A stretch of DNA of 64,000 nt from Streptomyces nigrescens (GTDB lineage: Bacteria > Actinomycetota > Actinomycetes > Streptomycetales > Streptomycetaceae). Position numbers and translations under genes: made by a program. Shown here one piece after another: positions 1-8,413 of this stretch. The number at the start of each line of letters is the position of its first letter. Within the stretch, counting starts at the first letter, position 1. The notes below the pieces were generated by a model. The model was not told the DNA's origin. It saw only the letters and a program-made list of their open reading frames with translations, and made no database searches. The DNA lies in the NCBI GenBank assembly GCA_024349765.1, contig AP026073.1:3348001-3412000 (forward strand), written 5' to 3'.

Positions 1-1
1 C

Positions 2-85
2 ATGGCGGCCATCAAGCCCTTCCGCTACCTGGGCGTCTACCCGGCGCTGTTCCGCGGGACCGGCCGCAGGTGGCAGGAGAGCTGA
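2..85 (+). CDS. C-terminal end of an unidentified protein (cut by left edge)
   Basis: An open frame enters from the left edge and ends at a TGA at 83-85, giving at least 27 residues ending in GRRWQES. Its codons have the GC-rich third positions of the neighbours, so it is probably the tail of a real gene whose body lies outside the window. The ATG at position 2 need not be its start. Too little is present to name a family. The next gene points the opposite way and ends at 113, so the pair converge with only 27 bases between them. Confidence 0.5.
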   Translation: MAAIKPFRYLGVYPALFRGTGRRWQES

Positions 86-112
86 CGCACCGGACCTCGC
101 GCGGACGCACCG

Positions 113-1309
113 TCAACCGCCGTGGCGCGGCCCGGCGGTGCGGTCGCGCCGGGCCGGGACGAGCGCTGCCAGCATCAGGACGGCGGTGACCGCGAAGGCC
201 GCCGGATAGCCCGTCCACCCGGCGAGCACCCCGAAGCCGGCCGCGCCCACGCCCATGCCCGCGTCGTACGCGACGTTCCACAGCGCGCTCACCGTGCCGT
301 AACCGGAAGCGGGCACGTGGGCGAACATCAGCGTCAGGGTGGCGTTCTGCGCGATGCCGAATCCGGTGCCGAAGACGGCGACACCGGCGAGCACGGCGAC
401 CGGGCTGTCCGTCAGCGCGAGGCCGAGCGTTCCGGCGGCGGACAGCAGCAGACCGGGCAGCACCAGCCGGGAGGGCCCGTGCCGGTCGCCGTACCTGCCG
501 GCGACCCAGCGCGCGACGACCGCGGCGAGCGGCTGGACGAACAGCGCCACTGCGACCACGCCGGCCGAGCCGGACGCCACGGCGAGCGGCAGGAACGTCA
601 CGATGATCCCGGCCGCGAGCGCGGTGGTTCCGAAGACCGCCGCGGGCCGCAGCAGCGCCCCGTCGCGCAGCCCGGCGACCACACCCACCGACGGCCCCGC
701 CGTCACCTCCCGGTCGGGCAGTCCGGGCACCGCGGCGACCGACACCAGCGCGACCAGCCCGGCGGCCACCGCGACCGGGCCGTACCCCACCTGCGCCACC
801 AGCCACACGCCCAACGGCAGGCCGCACAGCGACGGCACCGCCGAGACGACGCCGACCAGCGCCAGCCCCTCCCCGCGGCGCGCGGCCGGTATGAGCGAGG
901 CGGTCAGCGCGCCACCCGCGACGACGGCCGCCGCGAACCCCAGCCCGCGCAGGAAACAGACGACGACGATCCCCGCCATTCCGCCCGAGAGGGGCAGTAC
1001 CAGCGCGGGTGCCCCCAGGAGGAACAGGCCACCGCCCAGTACCACCCGGTAGCCGAAGCGGCCCACCAGGCGGGGAGTGGCCAACTCCCCCAGGACCGTG
1101 GCCAGCATCAGCGTTCCGGTGGCCAGGCCCGGCGCCCCGCTGCCCCCGCCGGACGCCTCGGCGTACCGCGGCACGACCGGCAACAGCAGGAAGAAGCTCG
1201 CGGAGGCACCGACCATGCTCACGAAGCGCAGCAGCAGCGCGCGGGTCACCAGCCGCGGCCGCACACCGGCCGTGCTGTCCGGGCAACGGGGGTCCATCGA
1301 TGTGGTCAT
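113..1309 (-). CDS. MFS transporter (probable drug or metabolite exporter)
   Basis: A 398-residue integral membrane protein with about twelve hydrophobic segments separated by short Arg/Gly-rich loops, the size and layout of a major facilitator superfamily permease. The loop between helices 2 and 3 carries a degenerate MFS motif A (GRFGYR), and a second-half equivalent (GRYGDRHG) is visible. It would sit in the plasma membrane and export or import a small solute; the substrate cannot be read from sequence. It is divergent from a MocR-type regulator only 46 bases away, and regulators in that arrangement often control the adjacent transporter. That link is inference. Start is ATG at 1309. Confidence 0.85.
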   Translation of the reverse strand: MTTSMDPRCPDSTAGVRPRLVTRALLLRFVSMVGASASFFLLLPVVPRYAEASGGGSGAPGLATGTLMLATVLGELATPRLVGRFGYRVVLGGGLFLLGAPALVLPLSGGMAGIVVVCFLRGLGFAAAVVAGGALTASLIPAARRGEGLALVGVVSAVPSLCGLPLGVWLVAQVGYGPVAVAAGLVALVSVAAVPGLPDREVTAGPSVGVVAGLRDGALLRPAAVFGTTALAAGIIVTFLPLAVASGSAGVVAVALFVQPLAAVVARWVAGRYGDRHGPSRLVLPGLLLSAAGTLGLALTDSPVAVLAGVAVFGTGFGIAQNATLTLMFAHVPASGYGTVSALWNVAYDAGMGVGAAGFGVLAGWTGYPAAFAVTAVLMLAALVPARRDRTAGPRHGG

Positions 1310-1355
1310 GGGGCGACGCTAAAGTCCGGGTGGACCCCCGGTAAGCTCCAATTCC

Positions 1356-2768
1356 GTGCCGCCACAGTGGTCCGGTCTGTCGCCCGATCTCCTGGTAGCC
1401 GTCGACCGGAACAGCGGCGAACCGCTGCGCTCCCAGGTGGAACGCCAACTGCGGGACGCCATCCGCACCGGCCGGCTCCAGGTCGGCGAACGGCTGCCCT
1501 CCTCCCGCCAACTCGCCCACGAGGCCGGGCTGTCCCGCGGCCTGGTGCAGGACTGCTACGCCCAGCTCCAGGCCGAGGGCTACCTCGTGACCCGGGTCGG
1601 CTCCGCCACCAGGGTCGCCGCCGGCGCCTGCGTACCACCGTCGCCGGCCCCGCCGTCCCACCCCGAACCCCCGCGCCTGCTGGCCGACTTCCGCTGGGGC
1701 GTCCCCGACCTCCGGTCCTTTCCGCTCGGCGACTGGCTGTGGGCGATGCGCGAGGCGGGGCGCACCCTGCCCACCGCGGAACTCGACTACGGCGACCCGC
1801 GCGGCAGCGCCGTGCTCCGCGACGTCCTCGCGGGCTATCTGCGCCGGGTACGGGCCGGCGCGGCCGCCCCCGAACGGCTCGTGATCTGCTCCGGCTACGC
1901 CCAGGGCCTCGGCCTGGCCCTGCGCGCCCTGGCACGGGCCGGCATCCGCACCGTCGCCCACGAGGACCCCGGCTCACCGGCCACCCTCACCGCGGCCGCG
2001 GCCGCGGCCGGCCTGTCGGCGGTGCCCGTACCGGTGGACGAGCAGGGCATCGACGTCGCGGCGCTGGCCGCCACCGACGCCCGGGCCGTCGTGGTCACGC
2101 CCGCCCACCAGTGGCCGACCGGAGTGGTCCTCGCCCCCGAGCGGCGGCTGGCCGTGCTCGACTGGGCGGAGCGCCGGGACGGCTTCGTCATCGAGGACGA
2201 CTACGACGCGGAATTCCGCTACGACCGGGAGCCGGTCGGGTCGTTGCAGGGACTCGCGGCCGACCGGGTCCTGGCCATCGGCACCGTCAGCAAGTCCCTC
2301 GCCCCGGCGCTGCGCCTCGGCTGGCTCCTCTGCCCGCCGGCCCTGGCCGAACCCGTCAGCGCGCTCAAGCAACTGGCCGACCGCGGTTCCCCGACGCTCG
2401 ACCAGCTGGCCCTGGCGAAGCTGATCGAGTCCGGCAGGTACGACCGGCAGTTGCGCCGGATGCGGACGGTCTACGCGGCCCGCCGGGACGCCCTGGTGGC
2501 GGCGCTGGCCACCCATGCCCCCGGCGTCGCGGTGACCGGCCTGGCAGCGGGCTTCCACGCCGTCGCCCACCTCGCACCCGAGACCGACGAGCAGACCGTG
2601 ATCGCCGCCGCCCGTACCCGGTCCGTCGGCCTGCACGGCATGAGCGCCTGCCGCTCGACGGGCGCCACCGCACCCGCCCAACTGGTCCTCGGTTTCGGCG
2701 ATCTCGGTGAGCGCGCGATCACGGCCGGTATCGCCGCGATCGGGGACCTGCTGGGCGGCCCGGGCTGA
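1356..2768 (+). CDS. MocR-type GntR regulator with aminotransferase-like domain
   Basis: 470 residues. Residues about 10-80 form a GntR winged helix (SQVERQLRDAIRTGRL, then LPSSRQLAHEAGLSRG), with a proline-rich linker near 95-110 and a fold-type I PLP domain to the end. The PLP-binding lysine is Lys313 in SKSLAPALRLG, and the cofactor aspartate lies in VIEDDYDAEF. This is the usual MocR architecture and length: a transcription factor that senses a PLP adduct or amino compound. It starts at GTG 1356, with no clear Shine-Dalgarno ahead. The short divergent spacer with the MFS gene holds a small inverted element (GTCC-N4-GGAC). Regulation of the exporter and of itself is the natural inference. 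Confidence 0.88.
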   Translation: MPPQWSGLSPDLLVAVDRNSGEPLRSQVERQLRDAIRTGRLQVGERLPSSRQLAHEAGLSRGLVQDCYAQLQAEGYLVTRVGSATRVAAGACVPPSPAPPSHPEPPRLLADFRWGVPDLRSFPLGDWLWAMREAGRTLPTAELDYGDPRGSAVLRDVLAGYLRRVRAGAAAPERLVICSGYAQGLGLALRALARAGIRTVAHEDPGSPATLTAAAAAAGLSAVPVPVDEQGIDVAALAATDARAVVVTPAHQWPTGVVLAPERRLAVLDWAERRDGFVIEDDYDAEFRYDREPVGSLQGLAADRVLAIGTVSKSLAPALRLGWLLCPPALAEPVSALKQLADRGSPTLDQLALAKLIESGRYDRQLRRMRTVYAARRDALVAALATHAPGVAVTGLAAGFHAVAHLAPETDEQTVIAAARTRSVGLHGMSACRSTGATAPAQLVLGFGDLGERAITAGIAAIGDLLGGPG

Positions 2769-2973
2769 GGGCGGCCAAGCCAGGACGAATTCCTGCCCGC
2801 GCACCGGTCGGCCCGCACTCTTCCTGATCGGACCGCCTCGAACTGGGCATCCTGATACGTGACCGCCTCGGTAGCATTGCCGGCGGCGAGGAAGATCGCG
2901 AGCGGCCGGGGGCGGCTCGCGCGGAACGACCGGGGCGGCACCGCCCTGGTAAATCGTCAGAAAGGATTGGGGT

Positions 2974-3852
2974 TTGCGTACCACCGAGGCGGCAGCACGG
3001 GAGCGCATCGCGGGGGCGTTGCGCACGGAGGCCGACGACATCGCCGACCGCTGGGTGCAGTTGCAGCTGGCCCGGGCGGCCTCGGGGGACGGGGTCGGCG
3101 AGAGCGCACTGCGCGAGGAGGCCGACGCACTGCTCGGCGCCCTGCTCGCCGGTCTGGAGGGCGACCTCCCGGTGGACCGGGTCTTCACCGGCCACCAGGC
3201 GCTGCGGCAGGCGGTGTCCGACCTCTCGCTGCGCCGGGCCCGCAACGGCGTGACCCCCACCGTGACCTCGCTCGCGGTGATGGCGCTGAAGGAAGCGCTG
3301 ATGGAGGCCGTACAGCGGCAGACCCGGGACGGCGACGAGCTCTTCGCCGCCTCCGTCCTCACGAACCGTCTGCTGGACACCGCCGGCGCACTGTCCTTCG
3401 AGACCTACGTCGACGGCCGGGAAGAGATCATCCGCAGGCAGAGCCGGCAGCTGCTCGAAGTCTCCACGCCCGTGGTGCGGTTGTGGCGCCAGGTGCTCGC
3501 CGTCCCCCTGATCGGCACCCTGGACACCGCCCGCACCCAGGTCGTGATGGAGAACCTCCTGGAGGCCATCCAGGAGCACGAGGCGCTGGTCGCCATCATC
3601 GACATCACCGGCGTGCCCACGGTCGACACGGCCGTGGCCCAGCACCTGATGCAGACCGTCAACGCGGTACGGCTGATGGGCTCGGACTGCGTGATCAGCG
3701 GGATCCGGCCGCCGATCGCCCAGACCATCGCCCAGCTCGGCATCGACCTGTCCACCATCCTCACCCGCGCCACCCTCGCCGACGCACTGGCCACCGCGAT
3801 CCGGCTCACCGACGCCGCGCCAGCCCTGACCGGACCGGGGACGGAGCGATGA
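2974..3852 (+). CDS. rsbR: RsbR-like stressosome STAS protein
   Basis: 292 residues from a TTG start preceded by AGAAAGG. The N-terminal half (about 1-150) is a helical RsbRD-type sensor region. The C-terminal STAS domain (about 165-285) keeps both threonines that RsbT phosphorylates in Bacillus RsbRA, in GVPTVDT and in IRPPIAQTI. RsbR proteins build the stressosome scaffold with RsbS and hold RsbT until stress. This is the first gene of a five-gene operon (R-S-T-phosphatase-phosphatase). It overlaps the next start by ATGA, so the two are translationally coupled. The 205 bases upstream (2769-2973) are probably the operon promoter region, but I could not pick out a convincing box. The family is clear; the specific signal sensed is not. 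Confidence 0.87.
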   Translation: MRTTEAAARERIAGALRTEADDIADRWVQLQLARAASGDGVGESALREEADALLGALLAGLEGDLPVDRVFTGHQALRQAVSDLSLRRARNGVTPTVTSLAVMALKEALMEAVQRQTRDGDELFAASVLTNRLLDTAGALSFETYVDGREEIIRRQSRQLLEVSTPVVRLWRQVLAVPLIGTLDTARTQVVMENLLEAIQEHEALVAIIDITGVPTVDTAVAQHLMQTVNAVRLMGSDCVISGIRPPIAQTIAQLGIDLSTILTRATLADALATAIRLTDAAPALTGPGTER

Positions 3853-4259
3853 GCAGCCCGCCCGCCACCGGAGTGCCGATCCTGCGCCTCGGGGACGTCC
3901 TGGTCACCGGGCTCCTCAACGAGCTCGACGACGAGGCCGCCCTGCGCTTCACCAGCGAGCTCATGGAGCGGATCGCCACCGAGGGAGCCCGCGGGGTGCT
4001 GATCGACATCTCCCGGCTGGAGATCATCGACTCCTTCGTCGCCCGCACGCTGATGGAACTCACCACCACCGCCCGCCTGTTGGGCGCCCGGGTCATCGTG
4101 GCCGGCATGCGCCCGCCGGTGGCCATCACGCTCGCCGAGTTGGGACTGCAGCTGACCGGGGTGGAAACCGCCCTCAACGCGGAACAGGGCATGGCGGCCC
4201 TGGGCTGGCACCAGAGCCCGGCGCCACCCGGAGAGGTACGCCATGACCGGCGCCGGTGA
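3849..4259 (+). CDS. rsbS: RsbS-like STAS antagonist
   Basis: A 136-residue single STAS-domain protein. The segment IIDSF contains the serine corresponding to Bacillus RsbS Ser59, the residue phosphorylated by RsbT to release it from the stressosome. The preceding GVLIDIS strand is typical of the fold. Length agrees with RsbS, apart from about 20 extra residues at the C terminus that overlap the next gene. It starts at ATG 3849 inside the stop of the RsbR gene and ends 17 bases into the RsbT gene, so expression is stoichiometrically coupled. Expected role: scaffold and main RsbT-sequestering subunit. Confidence 0.88.
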   Translation: MSSPPATGVPILRLGDVLVTGLLNELDDEAALRFTSELMERIATEGARGVLIDISRLEIIDSFVARTLMELTTTARLLGARVIVAGMRPPVAITLAELGLQLTGVETALNAEQGMAALGWHQSPAPPGEVRHDRRR

Positions 4260-4722
4260 GTCCGGGGGCACGACCGTGCTCGGGGACGCGGAACGCCGCG
4301 CGGCCAACGGCGAGGCCGCCGCCCGGCCGGTCACGTACGCCGTGCGCAGCGAACAGGACCTGCTGACGGTCCGTCATGCCGTGCGGGCCGCCACCCGCCG
4401 CGCCGGCTTCAGCATCGTCGACCAGACCAGGGTCGTCACCGCCGCCAGCGAACTCGCCCGCAACGCCTACGTCCACGGCGGCGGGGGAGCCCTCACCATC
4501 GACTACCCGACCCGGCGGGACGCGGTCGGTCTGCGGCTGACCGTCACCGACGACGGCCCCGGCATCGACGACGTCCCCACCGCGCTCGCCGACGGCTACA
4601 CCACCGGCAACGGCCTCGGACACGGCCTGGGCGGCGCCCGGCGGTTGATGGACGAATTCGACATCCGCACCGAGGTGGGCGGCGGGACGACCGTGACGGC
4701 CACACGGTGGGCCGTACGATGA
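4243..4722 (+). CDS. rsbT: RsbT-like serine/threonine kinase (switch protein)
   Basis: 159 residues with an N-terminal extension of about 28 residues and then an HATPase_c (GHKL) fold. The N box is SELARNAYVHG, the G1 box DDGPGI and the G2 region NGLGHGLGGARRLMDEF. RsbT phosphorylates RsbR and RsbS in the stressosome and, when released, activates an RsbU-type phosphatase. The candidate downstream phosphatases lie immediately after it. It overlaps the RsbS gene by 17 bases and the following gene by ATGA at 4719-4722. The closest alternative is an RsbW-type anti-sigma kinase, but the R-S-T gene order and sequence favour RsbT. Confidence 0.87.
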   Translation: MTGAGESGGTTVLGDAERRAANGEAAARPVTYAVRSEQDLLTVRHAVRAATRRAGFSIVDQTRVVTAASELARNAYVHGGGGALTIDYPTRRDAVGLRLTVTDDGPGIDDVPTALADGYTTGNGLGHGLGGARRLMDEFDIRTEVGGGTTVTATRWAVR

Positions 4723-5726
4723 CCGCCCCGCCGCCCACGGCGTGCGTCCCCATCGACCACTACAGCGCCGTCCACGTCGCCGCGGAGACCGCCCGCGCGC
4801 TGGCCCGGGACGGCGCGCTGCCCGCACCGCTGCCCGACCAGGCCGCCGTCCTCGCCTCCGAACTGGGCAGCAACCTCGCCAAACACGCGGTCAACGGCGC
4901 CCTGTACGTCCAGCGGACCCCGCTCGGCGACGGCGTGGAGATCCTCGCCGCCGACCGCGGGCCGGGCATGCCGGAGCTCGGGCGGTGCCTGGCCGACGGC
5001 TACACCACCACCGACACCCTCGGCGCGGGCCTGGGCGCGGTCGGCCGGATCGCCACCACCTTCACGATCCGCAGCGCCGCGACCGACGGGACCTTCGCCT
5101 GCGCCCGGCTCACCCCGTCCGCCCGCCTCGCCACCGACCTGCACGGCCTCGGGGCGGTCTGCCTCCCGGCCGCCGGCGAACGGCTCAGCGGTGACGCCTG
5201 CGCCGTCGCCGACGGGCCGGACGCCCGCACCGCCCTCGTCGTCGACGGACTGGGCCACGGCCCGCAGGCCGCCGAGGCCGCACAGCTCGCGGTACGCACC
5301 TTTCAGCGCGAGCCGCACGCCCCGCTGCCCGACATCCTGCATGCCGTCCACCGCGCCCTGCGCCACACCCGCGGCGCCGCCGCCGGACTGCTGCGGCTGC
5401 ACCCGGACCGCGCCGAGTACTGCGGCGTCGGCAACGTCCGCGCCCTGGTGGTCACCCCTGACGGCGTCCACCACCAGCTCACCGGGCAGCCCGGCGTGGC
5501 CGGCCTGAACCTGCCCCGCGCCCACCCCCGGGAGCTGCCCATGGAGGACGGGGCCACCGCCGTGCTGCAGACCGACGGCCTGGACCACCGCTGGACCCGC
5601 ACCCCGCCGCCGTTCCTGCTGCGCCTGCCGCCGCCCCTGCTCGTGGCCGCCCTGGCCCACGGCCACCGCCGTACCAGGGACGACGCGACCGTCCTTGCCG
5701 CCAACCGCTATCAGAGACCCTTGTGA
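4719..5726 (+). CDS. ATP-binding SpoIIE-family phosphatase (RsbX-like)
   Basis: 335 residues. The N-terminal third (to about residue 130) is a second GHKL ATPase-like domain with N box SELGSNLAKHAV and G1 box DRGPGM. The C-terminal two-thirds is a compact PP2C/SpoIIE domain with GDACAV, DGLGHGPQAAEAA and a late DDAT metal ligand. This kinase-phosphatase fusion usually accompanies RsbRST modules and would act like RsbX, dephosphorylating RsbR/RsbS to reset the stressosome. I chose ATG 4719 over an in-frame GTG at 4707 because ATGA overlaps the RsbT stop, as elsewhere in this operon. The ATPase half may be only regulatory. Confidence 0.85.
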   Translation: MTAPPPTACVPIDHYSAVHVAAETARALARDGALPAPLPDQAAVLASELGSNLAKHAVNGALYVQRTPLGDGVEILAADRGPGMPELGRCLADGYTTTDTLGAGLGAVGRIATTFTIRSAATDGTFACARLTPSARLATDLHGLGAVCLPAAGERLSGDACAVADGPDARTALVVDGLGHGPQAAEAAQLAVRTFQREPHAPLPDILHAVHRALRHTRGAAAGLLRLHPDRAEYCGVGNVRALVVTPDGVHHQLTGQPGVAGLNLPRAHPRELPMEDGATAVLQTDGLDHRWTRTPPPFLLRLPPPLLVAALAHGHRRTRDDATVLAANRYQRPL

Positions 5727-6976
5727 CCCCACGCGTACTCCACACCCTCCCGGCGCTCCAGCAGGCCGTCCGCGGGCTGGCCGAATCCAGTGCGCTGCCC
5801 GTCGAGACCCGGGCGCGTCTGGTGCTCGCCGTGAGCGAATCGGCCGGTGCCGCGCTCGATGCCGGCCAGGCGGTGACCCTGGAGGTCACCCGCGAGGTCG
5901 GCCGGGGCCGGCGCGGCGCGCCCGCGCTCGTCCTCACCCTCCGCACCCCGGACGCCACCCGCCCCCCGCGCGCCGGGCACTCCCCGCTGCCGGCCCGCAC
6001 CGGCCCCGACGGGGCACTGACCTGGCGCGTCCCGCTCTCCGAGACCGGCGGCGGGCCGGCAGCGCACCGCCCGCACGGCGCCGCGGACACCGCGACGACC
6101 GAGACCGCCGCGCTGGAGGAGGAACTGCGGGCGGCCCTGGGCCGGGTGGACGCCCTCGTGGCCGAAAAGCGCCGGCTGACCGAGGAACTGGAGGAGACCA
6201 ACACCGGGGTGCTGGCCCTCTACGTCCAGCTCGAAGAGCGCGACGAGCGGCTCCGCAACGCCCACGGCCAGACGCTGCGCGAACTCGAGGACGCCCTGCG
6301 GCCACCGCCGCTCACCCTCGACGGCCTGGAGCTCGCCGTCCACTACGCACCGGCCGGCACCGACGCCCCCACCGGCGGAGACCTCTACGACTGGTTCCTG
6401 CTCCCGGACGGCACCGTGCACATCACCATCGTCGACGCCCTCGGCCACGGCGTGCGCAGCACCCGCAGCGCGCTCAACGTCACCCACGCGGTTCGCACCC
6501 TGGCCCTCGAAGGCCACCCCCTGGAATCGATCGTGGCGCGCGCCCACGAGATCCTCACCCCCTTCGACCCCGATCTGATGGCCACGGTCCTGCTCGCCCG
6601 GCTCCACCCCGCCACCGGCGAACTGCACCTGGCCAACGGCAGCCACCCGCCGGCGCTGGTGGTCCGCCACGACGGGACCGCGGAATTCCTGGAGGTACGC
6701 GGCCGCGGCGTGGGCTTCCCGCTGCCCGGTAGCGAACGGCTGCTGCGCGCCCGGCTGGACGAGCAGGACCTGCTGGTGCTCTACACCGACGGCCTCACCG
6801 AGAGCCGCCGGGACCCGCTGGAGGGCGAACAGCGGCTGATCGAGAGCGTGTTACAGCACCGGCACCGCCCGATAAGGGAGATCCCCGGTGCCCTGGCGGA
6901 GGACATGCACGCGGTCATTCTGCACTCCGACGACACCCTCGCGCTGACCCTCCGCCGGACCCCGCAGCCGGGGTAG
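5723..6976 (+). CDS. RsbU-like SpoIIE phosphatase, with a TTA codon
   Basis: 417 residues starting at GTG 5723, overlapping the previous stop (GTGA). The first 110 residues resemble a divergent GHKL-like domain. A coiled coil runs from about 130 to 190 (ALEEELRAALGRVDALVAEK onward), followed by a PP2C phosphatase domain with GGDLYDWFLL, DALGHG, GSHPPAL, YTDGLTE and a terminal SDDTLAL. The coiled coil followed by PP2C is RsbU-like: activated by RsbT, it would dephosphorylate an anti-anti-sigma factor. No RsbV, RsbW or sigma factor lies in the window, so its target is encoded elsewhere. Codon 377 (6851-6853) is TTA, a codon needing the bldA tRNA in Streptomyces, which would make the operon's output developmentally dependent. 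Confidence 0.87.
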   Translation: MTPRVLHTLPALQQAVRGLAESSALPVETRARLVLAVSESAGAALDAGQAVTLEVTREVGRGRRGAPALVLTLRTPDATRPPRAGHSPLPARTGPDGALTWRVPLSETGGGPAAHRPHGAADTATTETAALEEELRAALGRVDALVAEKRRLTEELEETNTGVLALYVQLEERDERLRNAHGQTLRELEDALRPPPLTLDGLELAVHYAPAGTDAPTGGDLYDWFLLPDGTVHITIVDALGHGVRSTRSALNVTHAVRTLALEGHPLESIVARAHEILTPFDPDLMATVLLARLHPATGELHLANGSHPPALVVRHDGTAEFLEVRGRGVGFPLPGSERLLRARLDEQDLLVLYTDGLTESRRDPLEGEQRLIESVLQHRHRPIREIPGALAEDMHAVILHSDDTLALTLRRTPQPG

Positions 6977-7009
6977 GCAAGAGCACCGCGGGTGTTCACG
7001 GGTGGGCAC

Positions 7010-7498
7010 TCACCGGGCCCGCCGGCGGCACGGGATCAGTGCGTGCACCGTCTTGCCCTGGTCCGTCAGGCACACCGACGTGGCGATCGCGAGCCGCTGG
7101 ACCATCGGCCAGCCGAACCCCCCGGTGTCGCCGTCGACATCGGGCGCCCGTCCCACGGGCGGACGGCAGGACGCGTCGGTCACGCCCACCGCGAGCGCGT
7201 CGCCGCAGACGGCCAGCCGCAGCGAACACGAGGAACCGGCCGCGTGCCGTACGGAGTTGGTGACGAGCTCGCAGACCACGAGCACCACCGCGTCGGCGGC
7301 GCCGTCGTCCACCGGGGGCCGCAGGCCCGCCAGGAACTTCCGGGTGATGTCGCGCGCCGTGGCGGCCGCCCTGGGCCGCCTGGCCAGCGTCGTCACCTGT
7401 GCCGACGGCGAGGGGGCCGACGGCGTCGTGCCGTGGTGCCGGGCCGTGGTGCTGCTCAACAGGATCACCTCGTTCGTGTCGTCCTCGAGACGTGCCAC
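7010..7498 (-). CDS. Orphan RsbW-like ATP-binding protein
   Basis: 162 residues from a GTG start. A GHKL ATPase domain occupies about 40-155: N box CELVTNSVRHA, a G1-like VTDASCRPP in which the usual DxGxG is degraded, and GGFGWPMVQRLA as the G2 region. Streptomyces carry dozens of such short regulatory ATPases, usually acting as anti-sigma or signalling kinases. It converges on the stressosome operon with 33 bases between the stops. It could act on the same partner-switching system, but nothing in the sequence proves that. The 272 bases on its upstream side (7499-7770) hold no gene I can support. Confidence 0.82.
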   Translation of the reverse strand: MARLEDDTNEVILLSSTTARHHGTTPSAPSPSAQVTTLARRPRAAATARDITRKFLAGLRPPVDDGAADAVVLVVCELVTNSVRHAAGSSCSLRLAVCGDALAVGVTDASCRPPVGRAPDVDGDTGGFGWPMVQRLAIATSVCLTDQGKTVHALIPCRRRAR

Positions 7499-7770
7499 CG
7501 GGCCGCCACATCGTCCTCCCGCGCACGTCTCCGGTCCGCCGGCCGTCGTCCGCCGGCCATTCCGTGTGCCCTACACGGAGAGTCACTCCTCTCGTGTGTC
7601 CATCGCAGCGCAAGTCAAGAGCATGGCCCTGACCTGCTGTTCCGTCAGCCTCTTCGGTTGCGGATCGTTCCTACCCTGGTCACCCTGCGTTAATCCGCCC
7701 GCCGGTGAAGGATCGTCGGATCCCACGACCGCGGGAGGCAACTGCTGCCCGGACCACGCCCGCCGACGCC

Positions 7771-8355
7771 TCACCAGAGCCGGTCGATCGTCCCCGGATA
7801 CAGCGCGAGACGGGTATGCCGGAACGCGACGTGGTGCCGCCGGGCCTCGGCGGAGAAGAAGGCGGCCATGGTGACCTTGTCGAAGGGAGGCCGGTCGCTG
7901 GAGAGGGGGCACTGCGGAGTGCCGCCGATGAGGTGGGTGCCGGGCAGTAGCCGCCAGCCCGCGCTCCGGTAGAACGGTTCGAGGGGCCGGTCGCAGGTGA
8001 ACACGCCCAGATCCAGGCCCGCATCGGCCATGGCCGTACGGGCGGCGGCCACCAGCCGCCGGCCGTATCCCCTGCCGCGTACGGCGGACCGGGTCACGAC
8101 CGTGCTCAGTCCGCCCGCCCGGTAGCGCCGGCCCGCGTGCACCAACGGCTTGGACAGTACGTCCAGCGCCGCCACCACGGTGCCGTCGTCGTCGACGAGC
8201 AGCATCGAGCGGGGATGCAGCGCCGGATCGTGGGTGAGGGTGGGGTGTGGGCCGGGGGAGGGCTCGGCCGGGGGCCAGGCCTGGCGCTGGAGGTCCAGGA
8301 CCTGCGCGCGCAGTGCTGCGGGAGTGTCCGCTTCCGGGAAGGACAGGATCTGCAT
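7771..8355 (-). CDS. GNAT-family N-acetyltransferase
   Basis: 194 residues. The acetyl-CoA binding signature is in the middle (STVVTRSAVRGRGYGRRLV, matching the Q/RxxGxG/A loop of GNAT enzymes), followed by the usual aromatic tail segment EPFYRSAGW. It transfers an acetyl group to an unknown amine or protein substrate in the cytoplasm. I start it at the ATG at 8355 (MQILSFPEAD) rather than ten codons upstream, because the extra residues look non-coding. It is probably transcribed separately from the ATPase gene 272 bases downstream. No substrate can be inferred from the neighbours. Confidence 0.8.
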   Translation of the reverse strand: MQILSFPEADTPAALRAQVLDLQRQAWPPAEPSPGPHPTLTHDPALHPRSMLLVDDDGTVVAALDVLSKPLVHAGRRYRAGGLSTVVTRSAVRGRGYGRRLVAAARTAMADAGLDLGVFTCDRPLEPFYRSAGWRLLPGTHLIGGTPQCPLSSDRPPFDKVTMAAFFSAEARRHHVAFRHTRLALYPGTIDRLW

Positions 8356-8413
8356 GCGGTGATCGTGCCTGTCCGCACTCCGCACCGAAAGCGCGTTTTC
8401 GCCCGCGGGCGGC

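Noticed and set aside
7583-7912. A leftward frame ending QPKRLTEQQVRAMLL, running from inside the GNAT gene into the gap before the ATPase gene
   Set aside because: Most of it is a shadow of the GNAT gene, and the unique tail lacks a start, a ribosome site and strong codon bias. It could be a short peptide, but I cannot support it.
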